A stretch of DNA of 31,793 nt from Sphingobium sp. (GTDB taxonomy: Bacteria; Pseudomonadota; Alphaproteobacteria; Sphingomonadales; Sphingomonadaceae), in contig JASBTC010000182.1 of assembly GCA_030148625.1 (NCBI GenBank), positions 1-31,793 on the forward strand, read 5' to 3'. Below, one piece after another: positions 7,866-14,563 of the stretch. Numbering within the stretch: the first letter of the stretch is position 1; each line of letters starts with the position of its first letter. The translations under genes were made by a program, and so were the position numbers. Below the pieces are notes generated by a model, which was given only the letters and a program-made list of their open reading frames with translations, made no database searches and had not been told where the DNA came from.

Positions 7866-7894
7866 TTCCCTCCGGCGTGAATTCGCTTTAGATA
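7866..7894 (+). promoter_or_regulatory. Promoter-like TTTAGATAGGG box immediately upstream of the IorA-like gene
   Basis: GCTTTAGATAGGGCGC (7885-7900) abuts the ATG at 7901. If TAGATA (7889-7894) is the -10 box, transcription would start at about the ATG, giving a leaderless mRNA. The hexamer at 17-nt spacing, TTCCCT (7866-7871), is a poor -35. The same box stands at the same distance from the ATG at 12601 and occurs again at 22898. Confidence 0.5.
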
Positions 7895-7900
7895 GGGCGC

Positions 7901-8455
7901 ATGACCCGCTTCACCGTCAACAACCAGCCCGTGCAATATCGGATGGATCCGCAAACCCCCTTGCTCTGGGCGCTGCGCGACGCATCCAACCTCACCGGCA
8001 CCAAATATGGCTGCGGGCGGGGCGATTGCGGCGCCTGCACCGTGATCGTCGACGGTGAGGCGGTCAGGAGCTGTACCGTCACCATCGCCCAGCTCGAGGG
8101 CAGCTTCGTGACGACGATCGAGGCATTGTCGCGCGACCGCAGCCATCCGGTGCAGCAGGCCTGGGCTGCGGAGAATGTGCCGCAATGCGGCTATTGCCAG
8201 TCGGGCATGATCATGGCGGCGGCGGTGCTGCTCGACAAGAATCCCAACCCGACCGATGCCGATATCGATGCGGCGATGACCAATATCTGTCCGTGCGGCA
8301 CCTATCCGCGCATCCGCCGCGCGATCCGCCATGCCGCGGGGGTGGCAGCCGGGCGCGAACGGATCGCCGCGGCACCCCCGCCCGGCATCGATCCCGAGGA
8401 TGCCGCGCGCGCGGTCCCCGCGCTTTCGCCGCCGCCAAAGACCGGGAAACGCTGA
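7901..8455 (+). CDS. [2Fe-2S]-binding small subunit of a xanthine-oxidase-family dehydrogenase (IorA-like)
   Basis: 184-residue electron-transfer subunit like IorA of isoquinoline 1-oxidoreductase and CO-dehydrogenase small subunits. It should pass electrons between a molybdopterin subunit and an external acceptor. Two iron-sulfur clusters are fully specified: the plant-ferredoxin-like set CGRGDCGAC plus SCTV (Cys38, 43, 46, 58), and the helical-domain set CGYC and CPC (Cys96, 99, 130, 132). A low-complexity tail follows residue 145. The start ATG is fixed by the N-terminus TRFTVNNQP. The molybdopterin-binding large subunit normally encoded next door is missing: an RcnB-like gene follows and a dioxygenase precedes. 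Confidence 0.92.
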   Translation: MTRFTVNNQPVQYRMDPQTPLLWALRDASNLTGTKYGCGRGDCGACTVIVDGEAVRSCTVTIAQLEGSFVTTIEALSRDRSHPVQQAWAAENVPQCGYCQSGMIMAAAVLLDKNPNPTDADIDAAMTNICPCGTYPRIRRAIRHAAGVAAGRERIAAAPPPGIDPEDAARAVPALSPPPKTGKR

Positions 8456-8562
8456 CACGAAAGCTTTCACAGTGCTTTCAACACGGTTCAGCGCGCGCTC
8501 ATGCATGTTCGGCCATTAAGGCATGGATGGCGGCCAAGGGTGTCGCCGGTGGAGTATCAGTG

Positions 8563-9555
8563 ATGAGGAAATTGATGATCCTGGCGCTGCTTGCCGCGAC
8601 GGCAGCGACCCCGGCGATGGCACAGCGCGGCGATCGTGGCGATCGTGGTGATCGCGGGGGCCGCGCCGAGCGCAGCCAGGGACAGGACCAGGGTTCCGCC
8701 CCGCGTGCTGATCGAGGCCAGTATCGCGCCGAGCGTGCGCAACAATATCGCGCCGAACGCGCGCAGGGCCAGGTGCGTGCGGAGCGTTTCCAGCGTCCGG
8801 TGGCTCCGGTCGCGCCGATACAGGCGCAACCGCAGTTCAGTGGGCAGCGCCAGGGCTTTCGCCAGGAACGGCGTGACGACCGTCAGGACTTCCGGCGCGA
8901 GCGCCGCGACGACCAGCGCGGTTTCCGCGTCGAGCGTCAGGGCGACCGCCAGGATCTGCGCAACGGCGTGGTGACCCGGGATCAGTTCCGTGGCGATCGC
9001 CAAGGCGACCGCCGCGACTATCGCGCCGACCGCCGCGACGATCGTCAGGATTTCCGTCGCGATCGTCAGGGCGACCGTCGCGACTGGCGCGACAACAACG
9101 GCGATCGCCGCGACTGGCGCGGCGACAATAACGACCGGCGGGACTGGCGTGACAACAACGACCGTCGCGACTGGCGCAATGGCAGCAATGACCGGCGCTG
9201 GGATCGTGGCGACGACCGTCGCTGGGACCGCTCGGACAATCGCCGCTGGGATCGCAACTGGCGCAACGACAATCGCTACAACTGGCAGCACTACCGGCAG
9301 TCCAACCGCAATGCCTATCGGGCGGGCCGTTATTATGCGCCGCGCGGATGGGGTTATGGCTATCGCCGCTTCTCGATCGGCGTCACGCTGAACTCGCTGC
9401 TGTTCGGTTCGAGCTACTGGCTCGACGATCCCTGGTCGTACCGTCTGCCGCCGGCCTATGGTCCGTATCGCTGGGTTCGTTATTATGACGACGTCATCCT
9501 GGTCGACGTTCGCACCGGCTATGTCGTCGACGTGATCCACGACTTCTTCTGGTAA
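8563..9555 (+). CDS. RcnB-family secreted protein with long Arg/Asp-rich repeat region
   Basis: 330-residue exported protein. A clear signal peptide (MRKLMILALLAATAATPAMA, cleavage before Gln21) is followed by about 225 residues of low-complexity sequence dominated by RGDRGDRG, RRDDRQDFRRDRQGD, DRRDWRDNN and RRWDRGDD units. The C-terminal 85 residues (from about WQHYRQSNRNAYRAGRYYAP) contain the RcnB-like fold, with GPYRWVRYYDDVILVDVRTG near the end. RcnB of E. coli is a periplasmic protein needed for nickel/cobalt homeostasis, but most Arg/Asp-rich relatives are uncharacterised. An open frame runs upstream to 8185, but the signal peptide sets the start at 8563. A strong terminator follows. 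A metal or polyanion-binding role is only a guess. Confidence 0.88.
   Translation: MRKLMILALLAATAATPAMAQRGDRGDRGDRGGRAERSQGQDQGSAPRADRGQYRAERAQQYRAERAQGQVRAERFQRPVAPVAPIQAQPQFSGQRQGFRQERRDDRQDFRRERRDDQRGFRVERQGDRQDLRNGVVTRDQFRGDRQGDRRDYRADRRDDRQDFRRDRQGDRRDWRDNNGDRRDWRGDNNDRRDWRDNNDRRDWRNGSNDRRWDRGDDRRWDRSDNRRWDRNWRNDNRYNWQHYRQSNRNAYRAGRYYAPRGWGYGYRRFSIGVTLNSLLFGSSYWLDDPWSYRLPPAYGPYRWVRYYDDVILVDVRTGYVVDVIHDFFW
8860..9275 (+). repeat. Degenerate tandem repeats encoding Arg/Asp-rich units
   Basis: Units such as GATCGTCAGGATTTCCGTCG and GACCGTCGCGACTGGCG recur many times with small changes in the RcnB-like gene. DNA and protein periodicity agree, which points to expansion by slippage or unequal recombination. 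Confidence 0.75.
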
Positions 9556-9574
9556 GCCCGCAAGGGCTAGGGCG

Positions 9575-9609
9575 AAGGGCGTCCCGCATCTCGCGGGGCG
9601 CCCTTTTTC
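9575..9609 (+). terminator. Rho-independent terminator of the RcnB-like gene
   Basis: AAGGGCGTCCCGC (9575-9587), loop ATCTC, GCGGGGCGCCCTT (9593-9605) then a T run: a 13-bp stem with a single G-T wobble. It lies 20 nt past the stop and could also protect the convergent minus-strand gene. Confidence 0.88.
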
Positions 9610-9647
9610 TTGCTCGGTGCGTATTTCTAGCCAGGCTCCAGCATGTT

Positions 9648-11090
9648 CTATGACGCCGGCCGAGCCGTCGATACCGGTGCGACGGGGGCGTCGCCGACGA
9701 CTCCCGTCTTTTGCAGATAGGCGGCCATCCGCGTGCGAAGCGATGGGACGTAGAAATAGCGCGAAAGCACTGCATCCACGGCATTGCCGGGTTTGCGCGC
9801 CATCTGGCTGGCCTTTGCCCAATGCGTACGTGCCGCGGTGACATTGCCGCGCGCCGCCTGGGCGAAGGCCTGGATCACTTCATACTGACCGGACATGCCG
9901 GCACCCGGCGGCCTGATGGTATCGGCAACGTGCAGCGCATCGTCGGTGTCTCCCCGTTCGACCAGCGCCAGGATCAATGCCGCTCCGTAGAAGGCGGGAA
10001 CGTCCGGATCCTCGGCGAGCGCGCGCTGGAGCAGAGGCACACCGCCGGCATCGTCGCAGGCGACCAGCACATAGCCGACCAGGCCGGCAAGTTCCGGGTT
10101 ATAGGGATTGAGCGCGACCGCGCGCTGGCCCAGGTCGCGGCCGCGCGCGCACTGGCCGTTCATGATCGCCACGCGGACATCGGCGATCTGTGCCTCGGCG
10201 CTCTTGGAATTCGCGGCCACCGCGCGCCGCGCATAATCGGCAGCACGCGCGAGGCCGTTGGCGCCGCCGCCGCCGATCGAGGGATCCAGGCTCATAAAGG
10301 CGGCTGCCGCGAGCGCGGTCGGATCCATCGGCTCGCGCGCCACCGTTTCGCGCACGCAATCACGAACGCGCATGCGCACCGCCGGATCGCGGTACCGGAA
10401 ATAGCCCTCATAATCGAGCATGCAGGCATAGCCGGGTTCGCCCACCGGCTGGAGCAGCCCGCGCTGATGCGTGGCGATCACACCGAATGGCGCGATCAGC
10501 GCGATGATGGCGGGACGCATTCTTTCGGTGAGCGTCGATCGCTGCGGCGGTTCCGACGCTCGTCCCGGCACCGTTGCCTGAGGCGAAACATCGATCACGT
10601 CGGACCAGAGCTGGTCGCCCGACTGGACGTCGAGCAATGTCAGCACGATCTGGCGTCCGCCGAACGCGCCGCTGGTGTCCGCGCGGCCGAGCAGACGATA
10701 GACCGGGCGGTCGACATCGGGTGCGTCGCGACTGCTGGTGGGATCGCTTTCACGTACGCGGATCAGCCACGATCGATGCAGTGCGTCCTCCAGTAGCGTC
10801 CGTCCGGCGGCGGCGAGCATCCGCGCATCCGGTCCGCCATTCGCGGTGATCTCACCCAGTTCGAGCACCGGCGCCTGCGATACCAGACGCAGCGGCGCGC
10901 GCAGATCGTTCGCGCTGCGCACGATCCAGACCAATGTGACGAAAGCGAACAGCAGCACCGATCCGATGGCGACGAGGCGCCAGGGAAAGGGTGGCCGCGA
11001 CTGAGGCGGCGGAGACGATCGGCGGAGACTTCGGAAAGCAGGGTCTTGGTCGAGGGGTTCTCGCCCTGATCCCAGGCCGGTGTCCGCCAA
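9648..11090 (-). CDS. C-terminal half (membrane helix, TolB-N/FlgO-like domain, TPR) of a frameshifted regulator-like protein
   Basis: The only start candidate seen for this frame is TTG at 11090, but native sequence begins near 10991 at PFPWRLVAIGSVLL. From there: one membrane helix (LVAIGSVLLFAFVTLVWIV), then a domain resembling the TolB N-terminal/FlgO-like region of adenylate-cyclase-type regulators. That domain runs from PVLELGEITANGG through LLEDALHRSWLIRVRESD to IVLTLLDVQSGDQLWSDVIDV. TPR-like helical repeats follow, such as AADYARRAVAANSKSAEAQIADV and GRDLGQRAVALNPYNPELAGLVGY. The N-terminal cytoplasmic domain lies in the other frame (10763-11464). The two halves join without loss of sequence by a -1 shift at CCCTTTC (10991-10985), giving about 605 residues. 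The upstream part of this frame (SSPPPQSRPP) looks out of frame. Confidence 0.8.
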   Translation of the reverse strand: MADTGLGSGREPLDQDPAFRSLRRSSPPPQSRPPFPWRLVAIGSVLLFAFVTLVWIVRSANDLRAPLRLVSQAPVLELGEITANGGPDARMLAAAGRTLLEDALHRSWLIRVRESDPTSSRDAPDVDRPVYRLLGRADTSGAFGGRQIVLTLLDVQSGDQLWSDVIDVSPQATVPGRASEPPQRSTLTERMRPAIIALIAPFGVIATHQRGLLQPVGEPGYACMLDYEGYFRYRDPAVRMRVRDCVRETVAREPMDPTALAAAAFMSLDPSIGGGGANGLARAADYARRAVAANSKSAEAQIADVRVAIMNGQCARGRDLGQRAVALNPYNPELAGLVGYVLVACDDAGGVPLLQRALAEDPDVPAFYGAALILALVERGDTDDALHVADTIRPPGAGMSGQYEVIQAFAQAARGNVTAARTHWAKASQMARKPGNAVDAVLSRYFYVPSLRTRMAAYLQKTGVVGDAPVAPVSTARPAS

Positions 11091-11464
11091 TTGGCGGCGG
11101 GCGTGTCGGGCTGGACGAAATGGACGCGATAGGAGCCTTGCTTGACGTGGAGGCGGATGCCGTCCTCGGGCGAGCCGCCGGCATAATAGGCGTCGAGCAT
11201 TTTGCGCAGCCGGCCGACCTGGACACGGGGATAGCTGTCGGATTGGGAATCGAAATCCGGATCGCGGCCCAGGCCCTCGACGGCGACTGTATAGGCCTTC
11301 AACTCCTCGCCGCCGCCGGCAAGCGTGATCCTGACGAGGAAGCCGAGCAGCTGGCGCATGACGGGGGCACGCTCGAACTCGGGCGTACGGAAGATCGCTT
11401 CGAGCTCGGCCATAATCCGGTCCGGCTCGGGCTTCCCATCCCGGGGCGTTTCGTCAGCGGCCAT
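10763..11464 (-). CDS. N-terminal half (cytoplasmic DNA-binding-like domain) of a frameshifted regulator-like protein
   Basis: The start ATG at 11464 has the ribosome site AAAGGAAG at good spacing. Residues about 15-120 match the N-terminal module found in many adenylate-cyclase-like/TPR regulators: IMAELEAIFRTPEF, then LLGFLVRITLAGGGEELKAY, LGRDPDFDSQSDSYPRVQV and GRLRKMLDAYY, ending in LHVKQGSYRVHF. I believe this is a winged-helix-like module; its ligand is unknown. Native codon use continues to about residue 160 (SADRLRRLSRGHPF). Beyond that the frame is Cys/Arg-rich nonsense until the stop at 10763. Without a shift the product is 233 residues with no membrane helix; with a -1 shift at CCCTTTC it joins the membrane/TPR half. 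This could be a real regulatory frameshift, a disabled gene, or a one-base sequence error. Confidence 0.8.
   Translation of the reverse strand: MAADETPRDGKPEPDRIMAELEAIFRTPEFERAPVMRQLLGFLVRITLAGGGEELKAYTVAVEGLGRDPDFDSQSDSYPRVQVGRLRKMLDAYYAGGSPEDGIRLHVKQGSYRVHFVQPDTPAANWRTPAWDQGENPSTKTLLSEVSADRLRRLSRGHPFPGASSPSDRCCCSLSSHWSGSCAARTICARRCVWYRRRRCSNWVRSPRMADRMRGCSPPPDGRYWRTHCIDRG
10985..10991 (-). other. Slippery heptamer C_CCT_TTC at the frame junction
   Basis: Read on the minus strand in the frame of the N-terminal half, CCCTTTC fits the canonical X_XXY_YYZ form for -1 slippage. Two nt downstream is a small stem TGGCG/CGCCA with a 6-nt loop. Slippage would give RGHPF-PWRLVAIG, keeping the basic juxtamembrane stretch before the helix. 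The match is seen; function is inferred, and a homopolymer indel is the main alternative. Confidence 0.5.
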
Positions 11465-12196
11465 CCGCTTCCTTTCCACCGTCCCTCGGCCCAGAACGCC
11501 GTGTAACGGTAAAATCATAAGCTGCTCGCATGTTACATCCCCCGCCATAGCATGCGATAATCGCCAGGCCGAACACCAATCTCCTGATGCCGATCAAGTG
11601 GAGCGGCCAGGAACTGTTCTGAAAGCCAAGCTCGCACAGGCATCATTTCGGAATCGTAACCTTTTAGGCGATTGGCCAAATTACTGGACGTAACGGTCTC
11701 ATCACGCTGTTATCACGCCCCGTGGAGCCTCGGAAGTAACGGAATGGTAAAGATAATCCTTAACAAAACCTTGCCATCCACTTCCCGTCAGTCGGCATCG
11801 AACGACTCCGCGTAACGGTATGAGACGGTCTGAAACTCCCGTGACTGTGTGAGAACGGTCATATCGCTTGCGGATCAGATGTTCTGAACCGCCGTTCGGC
11901 AACTGTTGGGTTTCAACGGGCGCGGTACCGGTGTCCGTTAGCGGCCGGGAATGGTGGCACGAAATCTGATCCGGCTCTGGGGCCGAACTGATGACTGTGA
12001 CGGTTTCAATCGTTGCTCTCGCGGATCGCGCCGCCGAGCCGATGTGTACGGATAATGCCTGACACCAAGCGCCTAGTCCCCACCGGGCGCGCTCAGGCGG
12101 CAGATGTGCGCATCTTCGAGCCGGCGGCGGCGATCCCCACAACGTCGCCGCCGGCTCACTTCCTCCCCAGCCATCGACGACAAATATTCGGACGGT
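11465..12196. other. Gene-free, relatively AT-rich region with repeated TAACGG
   Basis: No convincing gene in about 730 nt; the frames that stay open here lack a ribosome site and family-like composition. It holds TAACGGT at 11504, 11691 and 11813, TAACGGA at 11737, and AACGGTC at 11854. It also has a direct repeat ATCACGC (11701 and 11712), a small palindrome TCAGA-TGT-TCTGA (11875-11887), and the pair GGATCAGAT (11872-11880) / ATCTGATCC (11964-11972). It lies upstream of the split regulator-like gene, so it probably contains its promoter and perhaps operators. Confidence 0.5.
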
Positions 12197-12457
12197 TCAG
12201 TCCGGGAAGCGCTGGAGCGCGGCCAGTGCCGCGCGCGTGGCGCGTGTGCCGTTGCGAGCGGCGTAATGGCGCTCGGAGACGCAGCGTGCGGCAATGGTGG
12301 GATAGCCGATATCGGTCGATCCGCTGAGAATCGGCACAATGGCGCGTTCGCATTGCGCGCGAGTCTCATAGCGATAGCTGGACAGGCGAACCTCGGTGCA
12401 GGCGCCGCCGCCATCGGCACACCCCAATATCGCCATCACATAGGTCAGCGCTTCCAC
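12197..12457 (-). CDS. Small protein of unknown function
   Basis: 86 residues, starting at GTG 12457. A strong ribosome site AAGGAG seven nt upstream decides the start and is the best sign that this is a gene. The protein begins with a short hydrophobic stretch (ALTYVMAILGCADGG) and has four cysteines: GCADGGGAC, RAQCERA and ARCVSER. Cys pairs separated by polar residues suggest a small, possibly exported, disulfide-bonded protein, but the hydrophobic part is too short for a standard signal peptide. I do not recognise a family with certainty, though the sequence is reminiscent of small hypothetical proteins in sphingomonads. A hairpin (12475-12506) lies just upstream of its ribosome site. Confidence 0.65.
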   Translation of the reverse strand: MEALTYVMAILGCADGGGACTEVRLSSYRYETRAQCERAIVPILSGSTDIGYPTIAARCVSERHYAARNGTRATRAALAALQRFPD

Positions 12458-12474
12458 AGGGCCGCTCCTTCACC

Positions 12475-12506
12475 GGGAACAACCGTCGATAGGCGACGGA
12501 GTTCCC
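12475..12506. repeat. Hairpin in the leader of the small Cys-containing gene
   Basis: GGGAAC-AA-CCGTCG, loop ATAGG, CGACGG-A-GTTCCC: 12 paired bases with a small internal bulge, ending 4 nt from the CTCCTT that reads as AAGGAG on the minus strand. It could be a leader structure, an operator or a repeat relic. Confidence 0.55.
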
Positions 12507-12540
12507 GCATTGGCGGATGGCCGGCGGGAACCATGATAGC

Positions 12541-12586
12541 GCATCGCTTTGTGCGGAAAACCGGTGGCCACTTTTCCGCGCGATGC
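12541..12586. repeat. Palindromic intergenic element with CGGAAAACCGGTGGCCAC core
   Basis: GCATCG (12541-12546) and CGGAAAA (12554-12560) are mirrored by TTTTCCG (12572-12578) and CGATGC (12581-12586) around CCGGTGGCCAC. From memory this resembles a palindrome family very common between genes of alphaproteobacteria (GAAAACCGG...CCACTTTTC). Its right end merges with the promoter-like TTTAGATAGGGG box of the exporter gene. Confidence 0.6.
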
Positions 12587-12600
12587 TTTAGATAGGGGCG
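12585..12600 (+). promoter_or_regulatory. Promoter-like TTTAGATAGGGG box abutting the exporter ATG
   Basis: GCTTTAGATAGGGGCG ends at the base before ATG 12601. It is nearly identical to 7885-7900 at the same distance from a start codon. TAGATA (12589-12594) as a -10 box would place transcription start at the ATG. No clear -35 or ribosome site is seen. Confidence 0.5.
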
Positions 12601-14409
12601 ATGCCGCCCATCGACACCGATCCGACAGACCTCCCGCCCAAGGGGTTCGCGCCGCTCCGGCGCTTCCTGCCCTATCTATGGCCAGTCGACGATCCGGCGC
12701 TCCGCGTCCGTGTCGTGATCTCGCTCGTGCTGGTGCTGGTCGCCAAGGGCATGACGCTGATCATGCCCTTTGCCTACAAGGCGGCGATCGACCGGATGGC
12801 GCCTGGGCTGGAGCCGGCGGTGACGCTCGCGATCGCGCTGGTCGTCGCTTATGCGGGCGCCCGCTTCGCGGGGGTGTTGTTCGACAATATCCGCAACGCG
12901 ATCTTCGAGCGTGTCGGGCAGGATGCCACGCGACGGCTTGCGGCGCATGTCTTCGAGCATCTCCACGGCCTGTCGCTGCGCTTCCATCTGGAGCGGCGGA
13001 CCGGCGCGGTCACCAAGGTGGTCGAACGTGGCACCAAGAGCATCGACGTGATGCTCTATTTCCTGCTGTTCAACATCGCGCCGACGCTGATCGAGCTCGG
13101 CGCGGTCGCGATCATCTTTCAGGTCAAGTTCGGCTTCGGGCTGGTCGCGGCGACCTTTGCCATGGTCATCGCCTATATCTGGTTCACGCGCGCGGTGACC
13201 GACTGGCGCGCCAAGCTGCGCCAGCAGATGAACGATCTCGACACCGGTGCGGTCGCGCGCGCGGTGGATTCGCTGCTCAATTACGAGACCGTCAAATATT
13301 TCAACGCCGAGCGGCGCGAGGCCGACCGCTATGGCCGCGCGGTCAAGGCCTATGCCGATGCCGCGGTGAAGAATGAATCGTCGCTGGCGATGCTCAATGT
13401 CGGCCAGTCGCTGATCACCAATCTGATGATGGCCGGCGCGATGGGCTATACCGTCTGGGGCTGGAGCACCGGTCTTTTCACCACGGGCGACGTGGTGCTG
13501 GTCAACACGCTGCTTGCGCAGCTCTTCCGGCCGCTCGACATGCTCGGCATGGTCTATCGCACGGTGCGGCAGGGGCTGATCGACATGGAAGCGATGTTCA
13601 GCCTGGTCGACACGCGCGCCGAGGTGACCGACCGGCCCGGTGCGCCGCCGCTGGTGGTGACGTCCGGACGGCTGACCTTCGAGAATGTATCCTTCGCCTA
13701 TGATGCCGAACGGCCCATCCTGAAGGGCGTGGATTTCGATATTCCGGCGGGCGGCACGCTTGCGGTCGTCGGGCCGTCGGGTGCGGGGAAGTCGACGCTC
13801 GCGCGGCTGATCTTCCGCTTCTACGATGCGACGGGTGGACGCATCCTGATCGACGGACAGGATATCGCGGCCGTGACGCAGACGTCGCTGCGCGCCGCGA
13901 TCGGCATCGTTCCCCAGGATACGGTGCTGTTCAACGACACGATCGGCTACAATATCGGCTATGGTCGCGAGGGGGCGGGGCAAGCGGAGATCGAGGCCGC
14001 GGCGCAGGGAGCCGCGATCCACGGCTTCATCGAAAGCCTGCCCGACGGTTATGATGCGAAGGTCGGCGAACGCGGGCTCAAACTGTCCGGCGGCGAGAAG
14101 CAGCGCGTGGCGATCGCGCGCACGCTGCTCAAGGATCCGCCGATCCTGATCCTCGACGAAGCGACCAGCGCGCTCGACAGCCGCACCGAAGCGGAGATCC
14201 AGACGACGCTGAACACGGTCGCGGCGCGGCGCACGACGATCGTGATCGCGCACCGGTTGTCGACGGTGGTCGATGCCGACGAGATCGTCGTGCTCGAGGC
14301 GGGCCGCATCGCCGAGCGCGGCACGCATCGCAGCCTGCTCCGGAAGAACGGTCTTTATGCCGAGATGTGGGCGCGGCAGCAGGCCGAGGAGGAGATGGAG
14401 GAGGCGTGA
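12601..14409 (+). CDS. Atm1/HMT1-type ABC exporter, fused permease and ATPase
   Basis: 602-residue half-transporter expected to act as a homodimer in the inner membrane. Residues about 30-330 form six helices; 355-595 are the ATPase with Walker A GPSGAGKS (391-398), Q-loop Gln439, signature LSGGE (495-499), Walker B ILILDE (515-520) and switch His551. The sequence closely recalls NaAtm1 of Novosphingobium, which exports glutathione conjugates and metal-glutathione complexes. Asn266 and Gln269 (MLNVGQSLITN) fall where NaAtm1 has glutathione-contacting Asn and Gln. The role in metal or thiol export, or a link to iron-sulfur supply, is inferred. The start ATG directly follows a TAGATAGGGG box. 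Confidence 0.93.
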   Translation: MPPIDTDPTDLPPKGFAPLRRFLPYLWPVDDPALRVRVVISLVLVLVAKGMTLIMPFAYKAAIDRMAPGLEPAVTLAIALVVAYAGARFAGVLFDNIRNAIFERVGQDATRRLAAHVFEHLHGLSLRFHLERRTGAVTKVVERGTKSIDVMLYFLLFNIAPTLIELGAVAIIFQVKFGFGLVAATFAMVIAYIWFTRAVTDWRAKLRQQMNDLDTGAVARAVDSLLNYETVKYFNAERREADRYGRAVKAYADAAVKNESSLAMLNVGQSLITNLMMAGAMGYTVWGWSTGLFTTGDVVLVNTLLAQLFRPLDMLGMVYRTVRQGLIDMEAMFSLVDTRAEVTDRPGAPPLVVTSGRLTFENVSFAYDAERPILKGVDFDIPAGGTLAVVGPSGAGKSTLARLIFRFYDATGGRILIDGQDIAAVTQTSLRAAIGIVPQDTVLFNDTIGYNIGYGREGAGQAEIEAAAQGAAIHGFIESLPDGYDAKVGERGLKLSGGEKQRVAIARTLLKDPPILILDEATSALDSRTEAEIQTTLNTVAARRTTIVIAHRLSTVVDADEIVVLEAGRIAERGTHRSLLRKNGLYAEMWARQQAEEEMEEA

Positions 14410-14421
14410 GGTGGTGGCCAT

Positions 14422-14498
14422 GTCATTGCGAGGAGCGTAGCGACAAAGCATCCAGAAGGGCGCGCATCCCTGGATTGCCGCGCTTCGCTCGCAATGAC
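14422..14498. repeat. REP-like inverted repeat between exporter and recQ
   Basis: GTCATTGCGAG (14422-14432) pairs with CTCGCAATGAC (14488-14498), with further partial pairing inside (CATCCAG / CTGGAT). Elements of the form GTCATTGCGAGCGAAGCG...CGCAATGAC are widely dispersed in proteobacterial genomes. The rest of the 14410-14563 gap shows nothing else. Confidence 0.7.
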
Positions 14499-14563
14499 GC
14501 CGTGAGCGCGTGACCGAACAAGTTCAGCATGACGAATCCAGCGCGCCCGGTTAGGGGAAGGCC

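Noticed and set aside
8557..9822. 421-residue antisense open frame opposite the RcnB-like gene, strongly hydrophobic (Ala/Val/Ile-rich)
   Set aside because: It mirrors the Arg/Asp codon repeats on the other strand; no ribosome site, no family, and it runs through the terminator.
11702..12142. 146-residue minus-strand open frame in the gene-free region
   Set aside because: No ribosome site, atypical codon use, no recognisable domain; the region looks regulatory.
12676..14451. 591-residue minus-strand open frame covering the exporter
   Set aside because: High-GC shadow frame of a clear ABC exporter; His/Arg/Asp-rich composition typical of antisense translation.
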